A DNA stretch of 64,000 nucleotides from an uncultured Phycisphaerales bacterium (GCA_937995595.1 CALKJW010000002.1:1-64000), one strand, 5' to 3'. Numbered from the stretch's first letter, positions 49,805-59,750 are shown. Notes: generated from the sequence alone by a model not told the origin. Translations and numbers: made by a program.

Positions 49805-50917
49805 TCACCTGTTCAGCACCGAGATCACCAGCGCGACGATCGCCGCGATGATCAGGCACATGATGGCGAACAGCGTGATCTTGACCCAACTGTAGGGCCG
49901 GTCGCCCTGCACCTCGCCGGTGCGCGCGTTCACGAGGAACCGGAACACGCGCCCCTTGTAGCGGTACGCGCTGACCCACACGGGCAGCAGCAGGTGCTTG
50001 TAGGTCAGCCGGTCGTGCCGGCTGTGCATCCTGCTGATGCGCTGCTCGTCGCCGCCGATGGCCCGGCGGATCGTGCCCTCGATCGTCGGGCGCATGATGC
50101 CCTTGGCGATCTCGAACCCCTGCGCCAGGTCGATCTGGTAGCACTCGGCGTGGAAGCCCGCGAGGTAGTCGTCGGCGTAGGGCACGACGGCCTTGAGGTC
50201 CCACGGCTCCAGCGCGTGCAGGCGCTTCTCGGGGAGCGACCGTGTCGCGATCACCAGCACGTCGTCGAAGTCGTTGGTCACCACGCCCTCGCGGTACGAC
50301 CAGCGCACCTTGCGCACGGTCCGCCGGTTCTTGCCCGAGCCGACCGTCACATAATATGCATCGCCGCGATACCCTTCATACCTTGTTGTTACAAATGTGT
50401 CGTACGTCCACGCGGGCACGTACGCCCCGCTGACGCCCGAATCGAGCCGGCCCTGCTCCCTGAGCGCGTTGGGCGCGAACCAGCGGCTGGCCAGCCACGC
50501 GCGGAACGCCTCCACCGCGCGCTGCCGCGGCACGTGGAACGGCAAAATGCAGTTGGGGCGGATCAGCGTCGCCGTCGATTCCTGCGCGACGATGTTGCTG
50601 CCGCAGAACGGGCACGACACGCTCGTCACGTTCGGCGGCTTGTCGATCACCGCGCCGCACGACGAGCACTTGAGCGCCGTGTGGGCATCCTTGGGCGCGG
50701 CGGCCTGCATCTCCGCCAGCGAGGCGTGGAACGACAGTTCCTCGACCGCCGCGGAGCCCCCGCCGTCGTCGATCTGGTTCTCGTGCGCGCAGTACGGGCA
50801 CTTGAGCGCCATCTGCCCGGGCGCGAACTCCAGTTTGGCCCCGCAGTTCTCGCAGGGGTAGCGGCGCAGGCCGGCCTCCATCGGCGCCGGCGGGGTCTGC
50901 TGGCGTTCGCTCTCCAC
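49805..50917 (-). CDS. Zinc-ribbon membrane protein (YdjG-like)
   Basis: A 370-residue protein. Two zinc ribbons lie near the N-terminus: CENC with CPYC (about 22-41) and CSSC with CPFC (about 83-104). A middle domain with VPAWTYDTFVTTRYEGYRGD and a C-terminal transmembrane helix (about 346-367, ITLFAIMCLIIAAIVALVIS) follow. This layout is like B. subtilis YdjG, a TFIIB-type zinc-ribbon membrane protein encoded with an SPFH protein (YdjI). The start GTG 50917 has AAAGGAG upstream. It is 32 bases downstream of the SPFH gene, so an operon is likely. Codons at 50345-50405 are unusually AT-rich. It may recruit partners at the membrane; helicase names given to this family are not supported. Confidence 0.82.
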   Translation of the reverse strand: MESERQQTPPAPMEAGLRRYPCENCGAKLEFAPGQMALKCPYCAHENQIDDGGGSAAVEELSFHASLAEMQAAAPKDAHTALKCSSCGAVIDKPPNVTSVSCPFCGSNIVAQESTATLIRPNCILPFHVPRQRAVEAFRAWLASRWFAPNALREQGRLDSGVSGAYVPAWTYDTFVTTRYEGYRGDAYYVTVGSGKNRRTVRKVRWSYREGVVTNDFDDVLVIATRSLPEKRLHALEPWDLKAVVPYADDYLAGFHAECYQIDLAQGFEIAKGIMRPTIEGTIRRAIGGDEQRISRMHSRHDRLTYKHLLLPVWVSAYRYKGRVFRFLVNARTGEVQGDRPYSWVKITLFAIMCLIIAAIVALVISVLNR

Positions 50918-50949
50918 GCCGCGCTCCTTTCAGAAGACGGATCGCGCCG

Positions 50950-52104
50950 TCAGGACGCGGGCGGCGGCGGGACCGCGCCGGGGATCGGCGGGGGCATCGC
51001 GCCGCCGCCTCCTTGGGCGAACGCCGCGGCTAGTTCCGGGAGGTCCCTGGCGGCGACCCACGAGGCCATGCCCTGCCGCCACACGAGCGTGTCGGGGCTC
51101 AGGTCGCCCGCGCGCGCCCGCGCGATCACGAGCCCCGGCTCGAACGGCCCGTGCTGCTGCCCGTTGACGGCCAGGAACAGCGGCCCGCCCCCCACCGCCG
51201 CGCCGGGCACCGGCGGCGGCACGCCCGGCCCGACGGCCCCGACGCCCGCGCTCTGCTGCATCGCGCCGCCCATCGTGCCCGCGAACGCCTGGCCCATGCC
51301 CATGCCGACGAACATGCCCGCGGTGCCGGGGTTCTTTGCCGCGTCGCCGATCGCCTCGGCGGCCTTGAACTTGGTGTACGCGTCCATGTTGCCGATGACG
51401 CCCATGCTCGAGCGCTTGTCGAGCGCGGCCTCGACCTCCGGCGGCAGCGAGATGTTCTCGACTGTCAGCCGCGGCACTTCGAGCCCGTACTTGTCGAAAT
51501 CGCCCTGGCACTTGCCGGTAATGAACTCCGACAGCTCGCGGTAGTTGCCCGCCAGGTCGAGCATCGGGATCTTCGACTCGCCGAGAATGTCGGCGAACTC
51601 GGAGACGATCAGGTTCCGCAGTTGGTTGGCGATCTCGTCGGTCGTGAAGCGGCCGTCGGTGCCGACGACGTTCTTCAGGAACGCGCCGGGGTCCTTCACG
51701 CGCATGGTGTAGGTGCCGAAGGCGCGCAGCCGCACCGGACCGAACTCCGGATCGCGCACCATGATCGGGTTCATGGTGCCCCACTTGAGATCGGTGAAGG
51801 TGCGCGTCGAGACGAAGTAGACCTCGGCCTTGAACGGCGACTCGAAGCCGTACTTCCAACCCTTCAGCGTCGCGAGGATCGGCAGGTTCTGCGTCGTCAG
51901 CGTGTGCGTGCCGGGCCGGAAGACGTCGGCCAGTTGCCCCTCGTTGACAAAGCACGCGGCCTGACCCTCGCGGACGACGAGTTTGGCGCCGTACTTGATC
52001 TCGTTCTGGAACCGCTCGAAGCGGAAGACGAGCGTGTTGTTCGTGTCGTCCATCCACTGGACGATGTCGATCAGTTCCTGGCGCAGACGGTTCCAGATGC
52101 TCAT
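50950..52104 (-). CDS. SPFH/band-7 protein with C-terminal GYF_2 domain (YdjI-like)
   Basis: A 384-residue protein. The SPFH domain covers about 30-250 (LVVREGQAACFVNEGQLADV, GTHTLTTQNLPILATLKGWK, FGTYTMRVKDPGAFLKNVVG). A Gly/Met/Pro-rich linker comes next, then a GYF_2 domain (about 312-368, GPLFLAVNGQQHGPFEPGLV with WRQGMASWVAARDLPEL), a fold that binds proline-rich or prokaryotic protein partners. The start ATG 52104 has GGGAAG upstream. SPFH proteins scaffold membrane microdomains. The zinc-ribbon gene follows after 32 bases. Confidence 0.9.
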   Translation of the reverse strand: MSIWNRLRQELIDIVQWMDDTNNTLVFRFERFQNEIKYGAKLVVREGQAACFVNEGQLADVFRPGTHTLTTQNLPILATLKGWKYGFESPFKAEVYFVSTRTFTDLKWGTMNPIMVRDPEFGPVRLRAFGTYTMRVKDPGAFLKNVVGTDGRFTTDEIANQLRNLIVSEFADILGESKIPMLDLAGNYRELSEFITGKCQGDFDKYGLEVPRLTVENISLPPEVEAALDKRSSMGVIGNMDAYTKFKAAEAIGDAAKNPGTAGMFVGMGMGQAFAGTMGGAMQQSAGVGAVGPGVPPPVPGAAVGGGPLFLAVNGQQHGPFEPGLVIARARAGDLSPDTLVWRQGMASWVAARDLPELAAAFAQGGGGAMPPPIPGAVPPPPAS

Positions 52105-52300
52105 GCTTCCCGCCTTTCTCCGAGCCAATCGCCCGGCAGACAGCATACGCGGGCCCGTGTCGGCCCGTCCCCTTGTGCCCTCCCCCGGCGCACCCGCCAC
52201 GGAGGGTCTTTCGGAAACCGCCGCGGCGGTTGCAGGAAGGGGTTCGCGTGGCGCGGCGGCGGGCCGGCCGCGATCCGGCGTGTCGCGGGGAGGTGGCGCC

Positions 52301-54139
52301 TCAGCGCTTCTGGTAGTCCGGGAACAGGTCGCTGGGGCGCGACTCGGGCGTGACGCCGGGCGCATCGAAACGGATTCGGTTCCGCTCCAGCGCGCTGCCC
52401 ATCGTGCCGTGCAGGCGCGCCAGCGAGGCGTTGTAGTCGGTCATCGCCGTCCACTCCTGCTGCTCGGCCGCGGCAAGGGCCTGCTGGCGGCGCAACTTCA
52501 GGTCGAGGAACTCGGGCGTGAGCCGGCCGAGGGTCTCCTCCTCGACCTGCAGGGCCCGCAGGTTCTCCGCCGCGGCGATGCGGAAGGCGCGGTTCTGCTC
52601 GATGAGCACGTAGTTGAGTTCGACGTCGCGGATCGCGGCCTTGACCTCCGACACGACGTTCTGCACGGTGTTTCGGTAGGCGATGGCCGCCTGCTGACGC
52701 TCGAGCCGTCGCACGGTGTAGTTGCTCTCGGCGGCGCGGTTGCCGATGGGCATCTCGAACGCGAGGGCGACCTGGTAGTCGACGAAGCGCCCCTCCTCGA
52801 GCGTGTCGTAGGCCGAGTCTCCCGAGTCGCCCATGCCGCTCAGGCGCGTGAGCGCGCGGAGGTTGAGGGCGGGCAGGCGCGCGTTGTCGGCCGCGCCCAG
52901 GCGGATCGCCGTGTTGTCCAGCGAGATGATCGCCCGCTGCACCTCCGGGCGCTGGGCGATGGCGGTGTTGATGGCGTCGATGAGGCTGAGTTCGACGGGC
53001 TGGTCGACGGGGTCGTCGGCGGGGAGGAGCAGGGTCTCTGCGCCGACGGGGAGGTCGGGGTCGTTGAGCAGCAGTTTGAGCCGCTCGCCCGCGTCGCGCA
53101 GGACCTTCTGGGCCTGCATGAGTTGGGCGCGTCGCGACTCGACGTTGGCCGAGGCGTCGGCGATCTGCGCGGGGCGCGCGTCGAACTGCGCGCGGGCGCG
53201 GAGTTTCTGCAGCACCTCTTCGCCGCGCTCCAGCAGGCGCTGCAGCACGAGCACGTCGTTGCGCGCCCGGACGAGCGTCCAGTAGGCGGCCTCGGTCTCG
53301 ACGACGTTTCGGATCAGGTCGGCCTTGAGGCTCTGCACGTCGTCGCGCTCGGAGTTCTGCGCCAGCCGGACCTGCGCCAGCGTCACGTCGGTGCCGAAGC
53401 CGCGCAGCAGCGGCTGGTCGAGTTGCACGACGATGTTGGCCTCGCGCGCGGGGTCGGGCCGGTTGAACAGGTTGTCGGTCTCGACGTCGGTGTAGGTGAA
53501 CTGGTGCTGGACCGTGAACTGCCCGCCCGACACCAGCGGCTTGCGCACGCCGATGGTCGCGTCGACCACCTGCCGCTGGTCCGAGCCCACGCCGACGGTC
53601 GAGCCGCCGATCGACGGGCTGGTCCGCGGCTGGTCGGTCGCCGACCACTGCGTGTTGCTGAACAGCACCCAGTCGAACGCCGCGTCCGCGGCGGCCAGTT
53701 GCGCCCGGCTGATCGACGGCGCGAGGCGAGCGAACTGCACGTTCAGGTTGTTCTCGACGGCCGTAGCGATGGCCCGCTGCAGGCCGATGGTCGCGGTGGG
53801 CAGGTCGCGCGGCATCAGGAGCGAGTCCATCTTCGGGGTTCGCTCGACGTACGACTCCGGCCCGGCCATGGTGACCAGCTCCTGCATGATGCGTGGCTCG
53901 ATGTCCAGCGACGGGACGCGCGGCTCGCGCGTCAGGGGGCGCGGCGCGGGCCAGTTGCGCGCCTCGGTCAGTTCCCGTTCCGTGCTCTCGCGGACGTAGC
54001 GCCGAAGATCGCGTTCGGGCTGGTCGCGCAGGGGCGAAGCGCAGCCCGCCACGAGCGCCACCGCCGCGGCCAGACCGGCCGCGCCGGTCATACAGGTTCG
54101 GGATGTCTGACGATCCCCGGAGAGGTTGGTGTTCCGCAC
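52301..54139 (-). CDS. TolC-like outer-membrane efflux lipoprotein
   Basis: A 612-residue protein. A signal with lipobox (AAAVALVAGC, about residue 33) is followed by two OEP domains with long coiled-coil helices, e.g. LNVQFARLAPSISRAQLAAA in the first and VQNVVSEVKAAIRDVELNYV in the second. FDWVLFSNTQWSATDQPR is the strand region after the first helix, and GQFTVQHQFTYTDVETDNLF another. TolC-type trimers form the outer channel of efflux pumps and type I secretion. Inner-membrane partners are not adjacent. The GTG start 54139 has AGGA 7 bases upstream; ATG 54091 is an alternative. Confidence 0.9.
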   Translation of the reverse strand: MRNTNLSGDRQTSRTCMTGAAGLAAAVALVAGCASPLRDQPERDLRRYVRESTERELTEARNWPAPRPLTREPRVPSLDIEPRIMQELVTMAGPESYVERTPKMDSLLMPRDLPTATIGLQRAIATAVENNLNVQFARLAPSISRAQLAAADAAFDWVLFSNTQWSATDQPRTSPSIGGSTVGVGSDQRQVVDATIGVRKPLVSGGQFTVQHQFTYTDVETDNLFNRPDPAREANIVVQLDQPLLRGFGTDVTLAQVRLAQNSERDDVQSLKADLIRNVVETEAAYWTLVRARNDVLVLQRLLERGEEVLQKLRARAQFDARPAQIADASANVESRRAQLMQAQKVLRDAGERLKLLLNDPDLPVGAETLLLPADDPVDQPVELSLIDAINTAIAQRPEVQRAIISLDNTAIRLGAADNARLPALNLRALTRLSGMGDSGDSAYDTLEEGRFVDYQVALAFEMPIGNRAAESNYTVRRLERQQAAIAYRNTVQNVVSEVKAAIRDVELNYVLIEQNRAFRIAAAENLRALQVEEETLGRLTPEFLDLKLRRQQALAAAEQQEWTAMTDYNASLARLHGTMGSALERNRIRFDAPGVTPESRPSDLFPDYQKR

Positions 54140-54414
54140 GTTGTCGTCCTGGTATCGCGCGGGCGCCGGCCCCGCGGCAAGTCATTCCTGCGCAAGCCGT
54201 TGCGGCCCGCCCCGTGAACGGATCTCTCAGGCGACGGCCGCCGCCGCGCCGAGTTCTCCACCGCTTGACGCAAAGGCCACGTCAAGGGGCGGTACTATAC
54301 GCCCACCCGGTTCCGGCCCGAGTGCCGGAGGGGTTCCCTGTGAGCAATACCCGGCGGACGGGATTCCGGCCGGAGCGCGTCACGTCAAACGGTCTTGAAC
54401 GGAGTCCGAGCACC

Positions 54415-55824
54415 ATGACCATCCACACCCAGTTGTCCCGCGCCGCGGGCCTTGTCCTTGCCGCGTCGGTCCGGGGTTCGAGCCCGGTCGTCTGCTCCCT
54501 GCTGCTCGCCGGCGCGACCGCGGCGGCGGCGCACGGGCAGCAGATCAAGAACGTCGAGCCGTACCACGTCACCGTCCTGCGCGACAACACGCCGATGAAG
54601 TGCGCCGACGGCGGCATCTTCTACGCCGTCGCCGTGCTCAAGGCCGGGCAGGTGCTGCGGGTCGACGGCGAGGGGCCGGGCTGGCTGCGCGTCGAGTACC
54701 TCCCCGGCATGAAGGCGCACGTGAAGGCCTCGGACGCGAACCTCGAGGCGGGCGGGCGGACCCTCAAACTCACGCGCCCGTCGCGCCTGATGGCCGCCAA
54801 CGTGCAGGCCGGCTCGCGCCCGTGGCAGTACCTGCTCGACAACGACCTGCCCGCGGGCACGACGCTGCAGGTGCTCGAGGCGGTGAAGGCCTCGGACGGG
54901 ACGATCGAGGGGTACCTCGTCCCCGCGCCGGCGCAGGCGCGCGGGTACGTGAAGAACGACCAGGTCCGCCGCGCGACGCCCGAGGAAACGGCGGCGTACG
55001 TCCGCGTCGACCCCGCGCGCACGACGCCGACCACGCCCACGACGCCCGATCGGGCCGCGGCCCCGGCGCCGGCCCAGCCCGAGACCCGACCCGCCGACCC
55101 GACGCCCGCACCCGCGCAGCCCGCGACCGACAGCGCGCAGACCGGCACGCCGACGCAGCCCGGGGGCGCGCCGGCGCAGCCCGCGCAACCGCCCGTCGCC
55201 GTCGCGCCGCCGGTCCCCAAGGCGATCAGGGACGTGGAACTGCTGCGCACGCTCTTCGACCGCGCGATGACCAGCGCCGCAAGCGAGGACGAGGTCAAGA
55301 CCGTCATCGGCGAGTTCGACCGCACCATCAACTCGCTGGGCGCGAGCGAGACCGACCAGCACCTCAAGCGGCAGTTGACCGAGCGGCGCAAGGCGCTGAC
55401 GCTGCGGCTGGACGTGATCGAGTTCGGCCGACAGGCGCGGGCCGCGTCGCAGGCGATGGACGAGCGCGAACTGCGCGTCCGCGAGATGGTCGACAACATC
55501 GAGAAGCAGGCGATCTACACCATCGTCGGGCGCATCGTGCCCAGCACGATCTACGACGGCCGTCGCGGCATGCCGCTGATGTACCGCGTCGAGTCGGCGG
55601 ATTCCTCCTCGACCCGCACGCTCGGCTACGTCGTGCCCGGGCCGGGCGTCGACCTGCTGCTGTCGTCGGGCAAGGTCGTCGGGATCGTCGGCGAGTCGAG
55701 GTTCGACGAGGCCCTGCGGCTGAACCTCGTCGCCGCGCGGCGCGTGGTCGAACTCAACCCCGCATCGCCTGCCCGCAACGAGCCGGCGACGGCGACGGGC
55801 GCGGCGGAAAAGCCGGGCGAATGA
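54415..55824 (+). CDS. Secreted SH3-like domain protein
   Basis: A 469-residue protein with an N-terminal signal region ending near AAAAHGQQ (about residue 43). Residues 44-105 resemble a bacterial SH3 domain (VLRDNTPMKCADGGIFYAVA, LKAGQVLRVDGEGPGWLRVE), with a second, weaker copy at about 110-190. A Pro/Ala/Thr-rich linker (about 200-265) separates it from a helical domain (about 280-360) and a C-terminal beta part with RGMPLMYRVESADSSSTRTL and LGYVVPGPGVDLLLSSGKVV. The last segment resembles SH3-like extracellular domains too. A TACTAT hexamer at 54293-54298 is the likely -10. It probably binds cell wall or surface polymers; function unproven. Confidence 0.72.
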   Translation: MTIHTQLSRAAGLVLAASVRGSSPVVCSLLLAGATAAAAHGQQIKNVEPYHVTVLRDNTPMKCADGGIFYAVAVLKAGQVLRVDGEGPGWLRVEYLPGMKAHVKASDANLEAGGRTLKLTRPSRLMAANVQAGSRPWQYLLDNDLPAGTTLQVLEAVKASDGTIEGYLVPAPAQARGYVKNDQVRRATPEETAAYVRVDPARTTPTTPTTPDRAAAPAPAQPETRPADPTPAPAQPATDSAQTGTPTQPGGAPAQPAQPPVAVAPPVPKAIRDVELLRTLFDRAMTSAASEDEVKTVIGEFDRTINSLGASETDQHLKRQLTERRKALTLRLDVIEFGRQARAASQAMDERELRVREMVDNIEKQAIYTIVGRIVPSTIYDGRRGMPLMYRVESADSSSTRTLGYVVPGPGVDLLLSSGKVVGIVGESRFDEALRLNLVAARRVVELNPASPARNEPATATGAAEKPGE

Positions 55825-55886
55825 GAATCGCGGAGTCCGGAGTCTGGAGCGCGGAGTGAGTGCGCCACGGAGCGTCCGCTCGGCGC

Positions 55887-58800
55887 TCACGATGGCGGCG
55901 CCGCGCCCCACCCGCCTCCGCCGGGCGTGCGGACATCGAGCGCGTCGCCCGGCGCGGCGTCGAAACTCGCGCAGGGGCCGAGCGCCTCGGCGACGCCGCT
56001 CGCACGCGTGAGCGTCTGCTCGCCGGGCGCGCCGTTGTTCCCGCCCGCGGCGCCGCGCGGCGGGCGCGTTCGCCGCTGGGTGAGCAGCGAGACCTTCGCC
56101 GGCGCGAGAAAGCGGATGCGCCGATCGATCCCGTCGCCGCCGGGGCGCAGGCCCGCGCCGCCCGAGCCGTGCCGGACGGCGAAGCGCTCCAGCCGCACGG
56201 GGTAGCGGCGCTCCAGAATCTCCGCGTCGGTGATGCGCGTGTTGGTCATGTGCGTGTGCACGGCCGATGCGCCGGCGAAGCCCGGCCCCGCGCCCGCGCC
56301 GCCGCCGATGGTCTCGTAGTACGACGGCGCGCCGGCGCGCGTCTCGGCGAACACGAGGTTGTTCATCGTGCCCTGGCTGTCGGCGCACAGGCCCAGGGCG
56401 CGGAGCAGCACGTCGGTCACGCGCTGGCTGGTCTCGACGTTCCCCCCCACCACCGCCGGGCCGTCGTCGCCGTCGAACCGCGGGTTGAGCATCCCCTCGG
56501 GCAGGAGCACCCGCACGGGACGCACCAGGCCCTCGTTCAACGGCACGGGGCGCGCCAGCAGCACGCGCAGCGCGTACACGATGCAACTGCGGACGATCGC
56601 CGGCGTCGCGTTCAGGTTCCCCGCGTGCACGGGCGCGCTTCCCGCAAAGTCGATCACCAGTTCGTCGCCCCGGTTGTCGAGCGTGACCACCACCGGCGCG
56701 CCGTCGTCCATCGAGTCCTGGGCGCGTGTCACCCCGCGCGGCAGGTCGCGCAGCCGCGCCCGCAGCAGCGCGGCGGATCGCTCCTGGATCGCCTCCATGA
56801 ACCCGGCGACGGCCGATGCCCCGTGCCGGAGCACCAGCGTTCGCAGCGTCTCGGCGCCGCGCGCGTTGGCGGCCAGCGCCGCGCGCACGTCGGCGAGGTT
56901 GTCACCGATGTTGCGCGAGGGAAAGGGCCCCGCGGCGAGCCGCACGGCCAGCGCGTCCAGCCGCGCCACACCGGCCTCGACGACCTTGAACGGCGCGAGC
57001 ACGACGCCCTCCTCGCAAAGCGAGCGCGCGTCCGGGGGCATCGAGCCCGGGCGCGAACCGCCGACCTCGGCGTGGTGGGCGCGGCTGGCGACGTAGCCGA
57101 TCAACACGCCGCGCTCGTCGTGCACGGGCGTGACGACGGTGATGTCGGGCAGGTGCGAGCCGCCGTGCGCCGGGTGGTTGGTGACCGCGCTGTCGCCGGG
57201 GCCGAGCGCCAGCGCCTCGCGCACCGCGCGCACGCACACGCCCAGCGAGCCCAGGTGCACCGGCACGTGCGGCGCGCACGCCACCAGCGACCCGCTCGCG
57301 TCGAGCACGGCGCACGAGAAGTCCAGCCGCTCCTTGACGTTCACCGAGACGCTCGTCCGCGCCAGCGCTTCGCCCATCTCGCACGCGACCGACTCGAAGC
57401 GCGCGGTGAAGAGTTCGAGCGAGCCGGGATCGATCGCGCGCCCGATATCGGCGCGTCGCGCGGGCCCGGGCGCGGCGGCGGAATCCAGCACGATCGCGCC
57501 GTCGTGCCGCACGCTCGCACGCCAGCCGGGCTCGACAACGACCGTCGCGTGGTCCTCGGCGATGATCGCCGGACCGCGGACCTCGGCGCCCGCGCCGAGC
57601 GACGCCCGATCGAACACCCGCGCGTCCGTCCACGCGCCGGCGAAGCACGCACGCCGCGTACGCACCGGCGCGGGCGTGTGGGCGCGCTCCGGCGGGTCCT
57701 GCCGCGGCGCGGCCCCGTTCGCGCCCGCCGCCGCGAGCACGCGCAGCCACACCACCTCGACTGCGCGGCCCTCGGGCACATAGCCGTACACGCGCCGGTA
57801 CGCCGCATCGAACAGGCCCGCCAGGCTCGCCGCGCCCTGTTGCTCGGGAAGGTCGATCTCGATCGGCGTCTCCTGCCCGACCAGCCGCACCGCCGCGATT
57901 CGTCGGCGCACCCGCGTGCGTGCATCTCCCCCGCTCGCCGATGCGGCCGCGCTCCGCGCTTCGCGGCACAGATCCTCCACCCACGCATCAATCTGACCTG
58001 TGCACTCGGCGAGCGGTCGCAGCACCTGCCGCTCGGCCACGCGCTCGACCTGCGCCGCGGCGAGCCCGGCCGCGCTGAGCAGCCCCGCGTCGACCGGCGC
58101 GAGCGCCGAGGTCATCCCGAGCCGCGCCGCCACGGCGCACACGTGCTGCCCGCCCGCGCCGCCGAAGGCGACCAGCGTCACGCCGCCGAGGTCGTGCCCG
58201 CGCCGGGTCGAGATGCGCTGCACCGCGCCGGCCATCCGCTCGGCCGCGATGTCGAGAAAGCCCTGCAGCAGCGATTCGGGCGTCCACTCGCGCCCGGTCG
58301 CCGCGGCCGCGTCGCGCCGCACGCGCTCGAACGCGCGCTCCGCCGCGGCGAGGTCGACCGGGACGGCGAACCGCTCCGGGCACAGTCGGCCGAGCAGCAG
58401 GTTGACGTCGGTGAGCGTGAGCGGCCCGCCCGCGCCGTAGCACGCGGGGCCGGGGTCCGCGCCCGCGCTCTCGGGACCCACGGCCAGCGCGCCGTCGCGG
58501 AACGCGCACACCGACCCGCCGCCCGCCGCGACCGTCTCGACGCCGACCGCCGGCGCAACCAGCGTCGCGCCGCCGACGGTGTGCTCGAACACCATCTCGC
58601 ACCCGGCGTCGCGTGTCCAGCGGGCCGCGTCGGTGCTGGTGCCGCCCATGTCGAACGACACCGCCTGCGCGCAGCCCGCGGCCGAAGCCGCAGCGGCCGC
58701 GCCAACCACGCCCGCGGCCGGGCCCGAGAGCAGGCTGTCCTTGGCGGCGAACGCGTCGGCGGGCCAGAGGCTCCCCGTGCTGCCCATCACCAGCAGCGAC

Positions 58801-59738
58801 GAACCCGGCGCGGCCAGCGCGGCGCGCACGCGCGCAAGGTACCCGTCGATCACCGGCGCCAGCGCGGCGTTGACCATCGCGGTCGTCGCGCGCGGCAGGA
58901 TCTTCACGAACGGCGCCAGCCGCGCCGAGCAACTCACACGCTCGAACCCTGCCGAGCGCAGGCACGCGGCAACCGCGTCCTCGTGCGCGCTGTTCAGGTC
59001 GCTGTGCAGCAGCGCGACCGCGCCGTCGCGGAAGCCCGCGCGCACCAGTCGCTCGGCCTCGCGCCGAAGGGCCGCGACGTCGATCGGCTCGATCTCGCGC
59101 CCGCGCGCGTCGAGCCTGCCGATCACGCCGACCGTCTCCGCGGCGAGCGGGCGCGGGCGCCGGATGTCGAGGTCGAACAGGTCGGGCCGCTGCTGCGTGC
59201 CGATGCGCGGCAGGTCTTCCAGCCCCGCGTTGACGAACAGCGCGACGCGCGCCGTCGCGCCCGTCAGCAGCGCGTTGGTGCCGCGGGTGGTCGCCAGACG
59301 CATGCGAACGGCCGGGAGCACGCCGCGCGCCGGCGTGCCGGCAATCAACCGCGCGGCGAGCACCGGCGCTTCGTCGTCGGTCAGCAACTCGACGATCTGC
59401 CCTTGGCGCCACTCGACCTGCGCGCCGCCGAGGAGCAACGCGTTGCCCGACGACGACTCGATCGGCGTCCGCTCATCGGGTCGGCCCAGCGGCGCCAGCC
59501 ACCAGCCTGCCGCGGCGTCGGTCTGCGTGCACCACGCGCCGCCGTTCGGCGCGGCCGCGCCGTCCCACCCCTGCTCGAGTTCGACGCGCCGCGGACCGAC
59601 CACGCGTGCAACCCGCGCGCGAAGCCTCCCGGTCGAGAGCACCTTCGCCCGCCGCAACGAGCCGTCGGGGCCGCGCCCCAGCGCGTCGGTGAACGTGCCA
59701 CCGGTGTCAATCCAGATGTCCCATGCTTGTTCGGGCAT
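55887..59738 (-). CDS. Hydantoinase/5-oxoprolinase-type HyuA-HyuB fusion
   Basis: A 1283-residue cytoplasmic enzyme. The N-terminal half (about 1-690) is the HyuA type ATP-using subunit: WDIWIDTGGTFTDALGRGPD at the start, VSFDMGGTSTDAARW and GPESAGADPGPACYGAGGPL. The C-terminal half (about 725-1283) is the HyuB type (ELFTARFESVACEMGEALAR, NHPAHGGSHLPDITVVTPVH, AHHAEVGGSRPGSMPPDARS, ETIGGGAGAGPGF). Fused enzymes of this length hydrolyse 5-oxoproline, or hydantoin-like rings, with ATP. ATG 59738 begins directly before the family start; GTG 59750 is the alternative. A CCGATAAACT motif (59825-59820 on the minus strand) lies about 85 bases upstream. Confidence 0.92.
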   Translation of the reverse strand: MPEQAWDIWIDTGGTFTDALGRGPDGSLRRAKVLSTGRLRARVARVVGPRRVELEQGWDGAAAPNGGAWCTQTDAAAGWWLAPLGRPDERTPIESSSGNALLLGGAQVEWRQGQIVELLTDDEAPVLAARLIAGTPARGVLPAVRMRLATTRGTNALLTGATARVALFVNAGLEDLPRIGTQQRPDLFDLDIRRPRPLAAETVGVIGRLDARGREIEPIDVAALRREAERLVRAGFRDGAVALLHSDLNSAHEDAVAACLRSAGFERVSCSARLAPFVKILPRATTAMVNAALAPVIDGYLARVRAALAAPGSSLLVMGSTGSLWPADAFAAKDSLLSGPAAGVVGAAAAASAAGCAQAVSFDMGGTSTDAARWTRDAGCEMVFEHTVGGATLVAPAVGVETVAAGGGSVCAFRDGALAVGPESAGADPGPACYGAGGPLTLTDVNLLLGRLCPERFAVPVDLAAAERAFERVRRDAAAATGREWTPESLLQGFLDIAAERMAGAVQRISTRRGHDLGGVTLVAFGGAGGQHVCAVAARLGMTSALAPVDAGLLSAAGLAAAQVERVAERQVLRPLAECTGQIDAWVEDLCREARSAAASASGGDARTRVRRRIAAVRLVGQETPIEIDLPEQQGAASLAGLFDAAYRRVYGYVPEGRAVEVVWLRVLAAAGANGAAPRQDPPERAHTPAPVRTRRACFAGAWTDARVFDRASLGAGAEVRGPAIIAEDHATVVVEPGWRASVRHDGAIVLDSAAAPGPARRADIGRAIDPGSLELFTARFESVACEMGEALARTSVSVNVKERLDFSCAVLDASGSLVACAPHVPVHLGSLGVCVRAVREALALGPGDSAVTNHPAHGGSHLPDITVVTPVHDERGVLIGYVASRAHHAEVGGSRPGSMPPDARSLCEEGVVLAPFKVVEAGVARLDALAVRLAAGPFPSRNIGDNLADVRAALAANARGAETLRTLVLRHGASAVAGFMEAIQERSAALLRARLRDLPRGVTRAQDSMDDGAPVVVTLDNRGDELVIDFAGSAPVHAGNLNATPAIVRSCIVYALRVLLARPVPLNEGLVRPVRVLLPEGMLNPRFDGDDGPAVVGGNVETSQRVTDVLLRALGLCADSQGTMNNLVFAETRAGAPSYYETIGGGAGAGPGFAGASAVHTHMTNTRITDAEILERRYPVRLERFAVRHGSGGAGLRPGGDGIDRRIRFLAPAKVSLLTQRRTRPPRGAAGGNNGAPGEQTLTRASGVAEALGPCASFDAAPGDALDVRTPGGGGWGAAPPS

Positions 59739-59750
59739 TGATTGGGCCAC

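Noticed and set aside
54265-54298. TTGACG with TACTAT as promoter for the SH3-like gene
   Set aside because: The spacing is 22 bases, too long for a sigma70 promoter; only the TACTAT is kept as a possible -10.
55860-59741. A 1293-residue open frame on the plus strand opposite the hydantoinase gene
   Set aside because: It is Arg/Ala/His-rich shadow sequence in a GC-rich gene; the minus strand holds clear HyuA and HyuB motifs.
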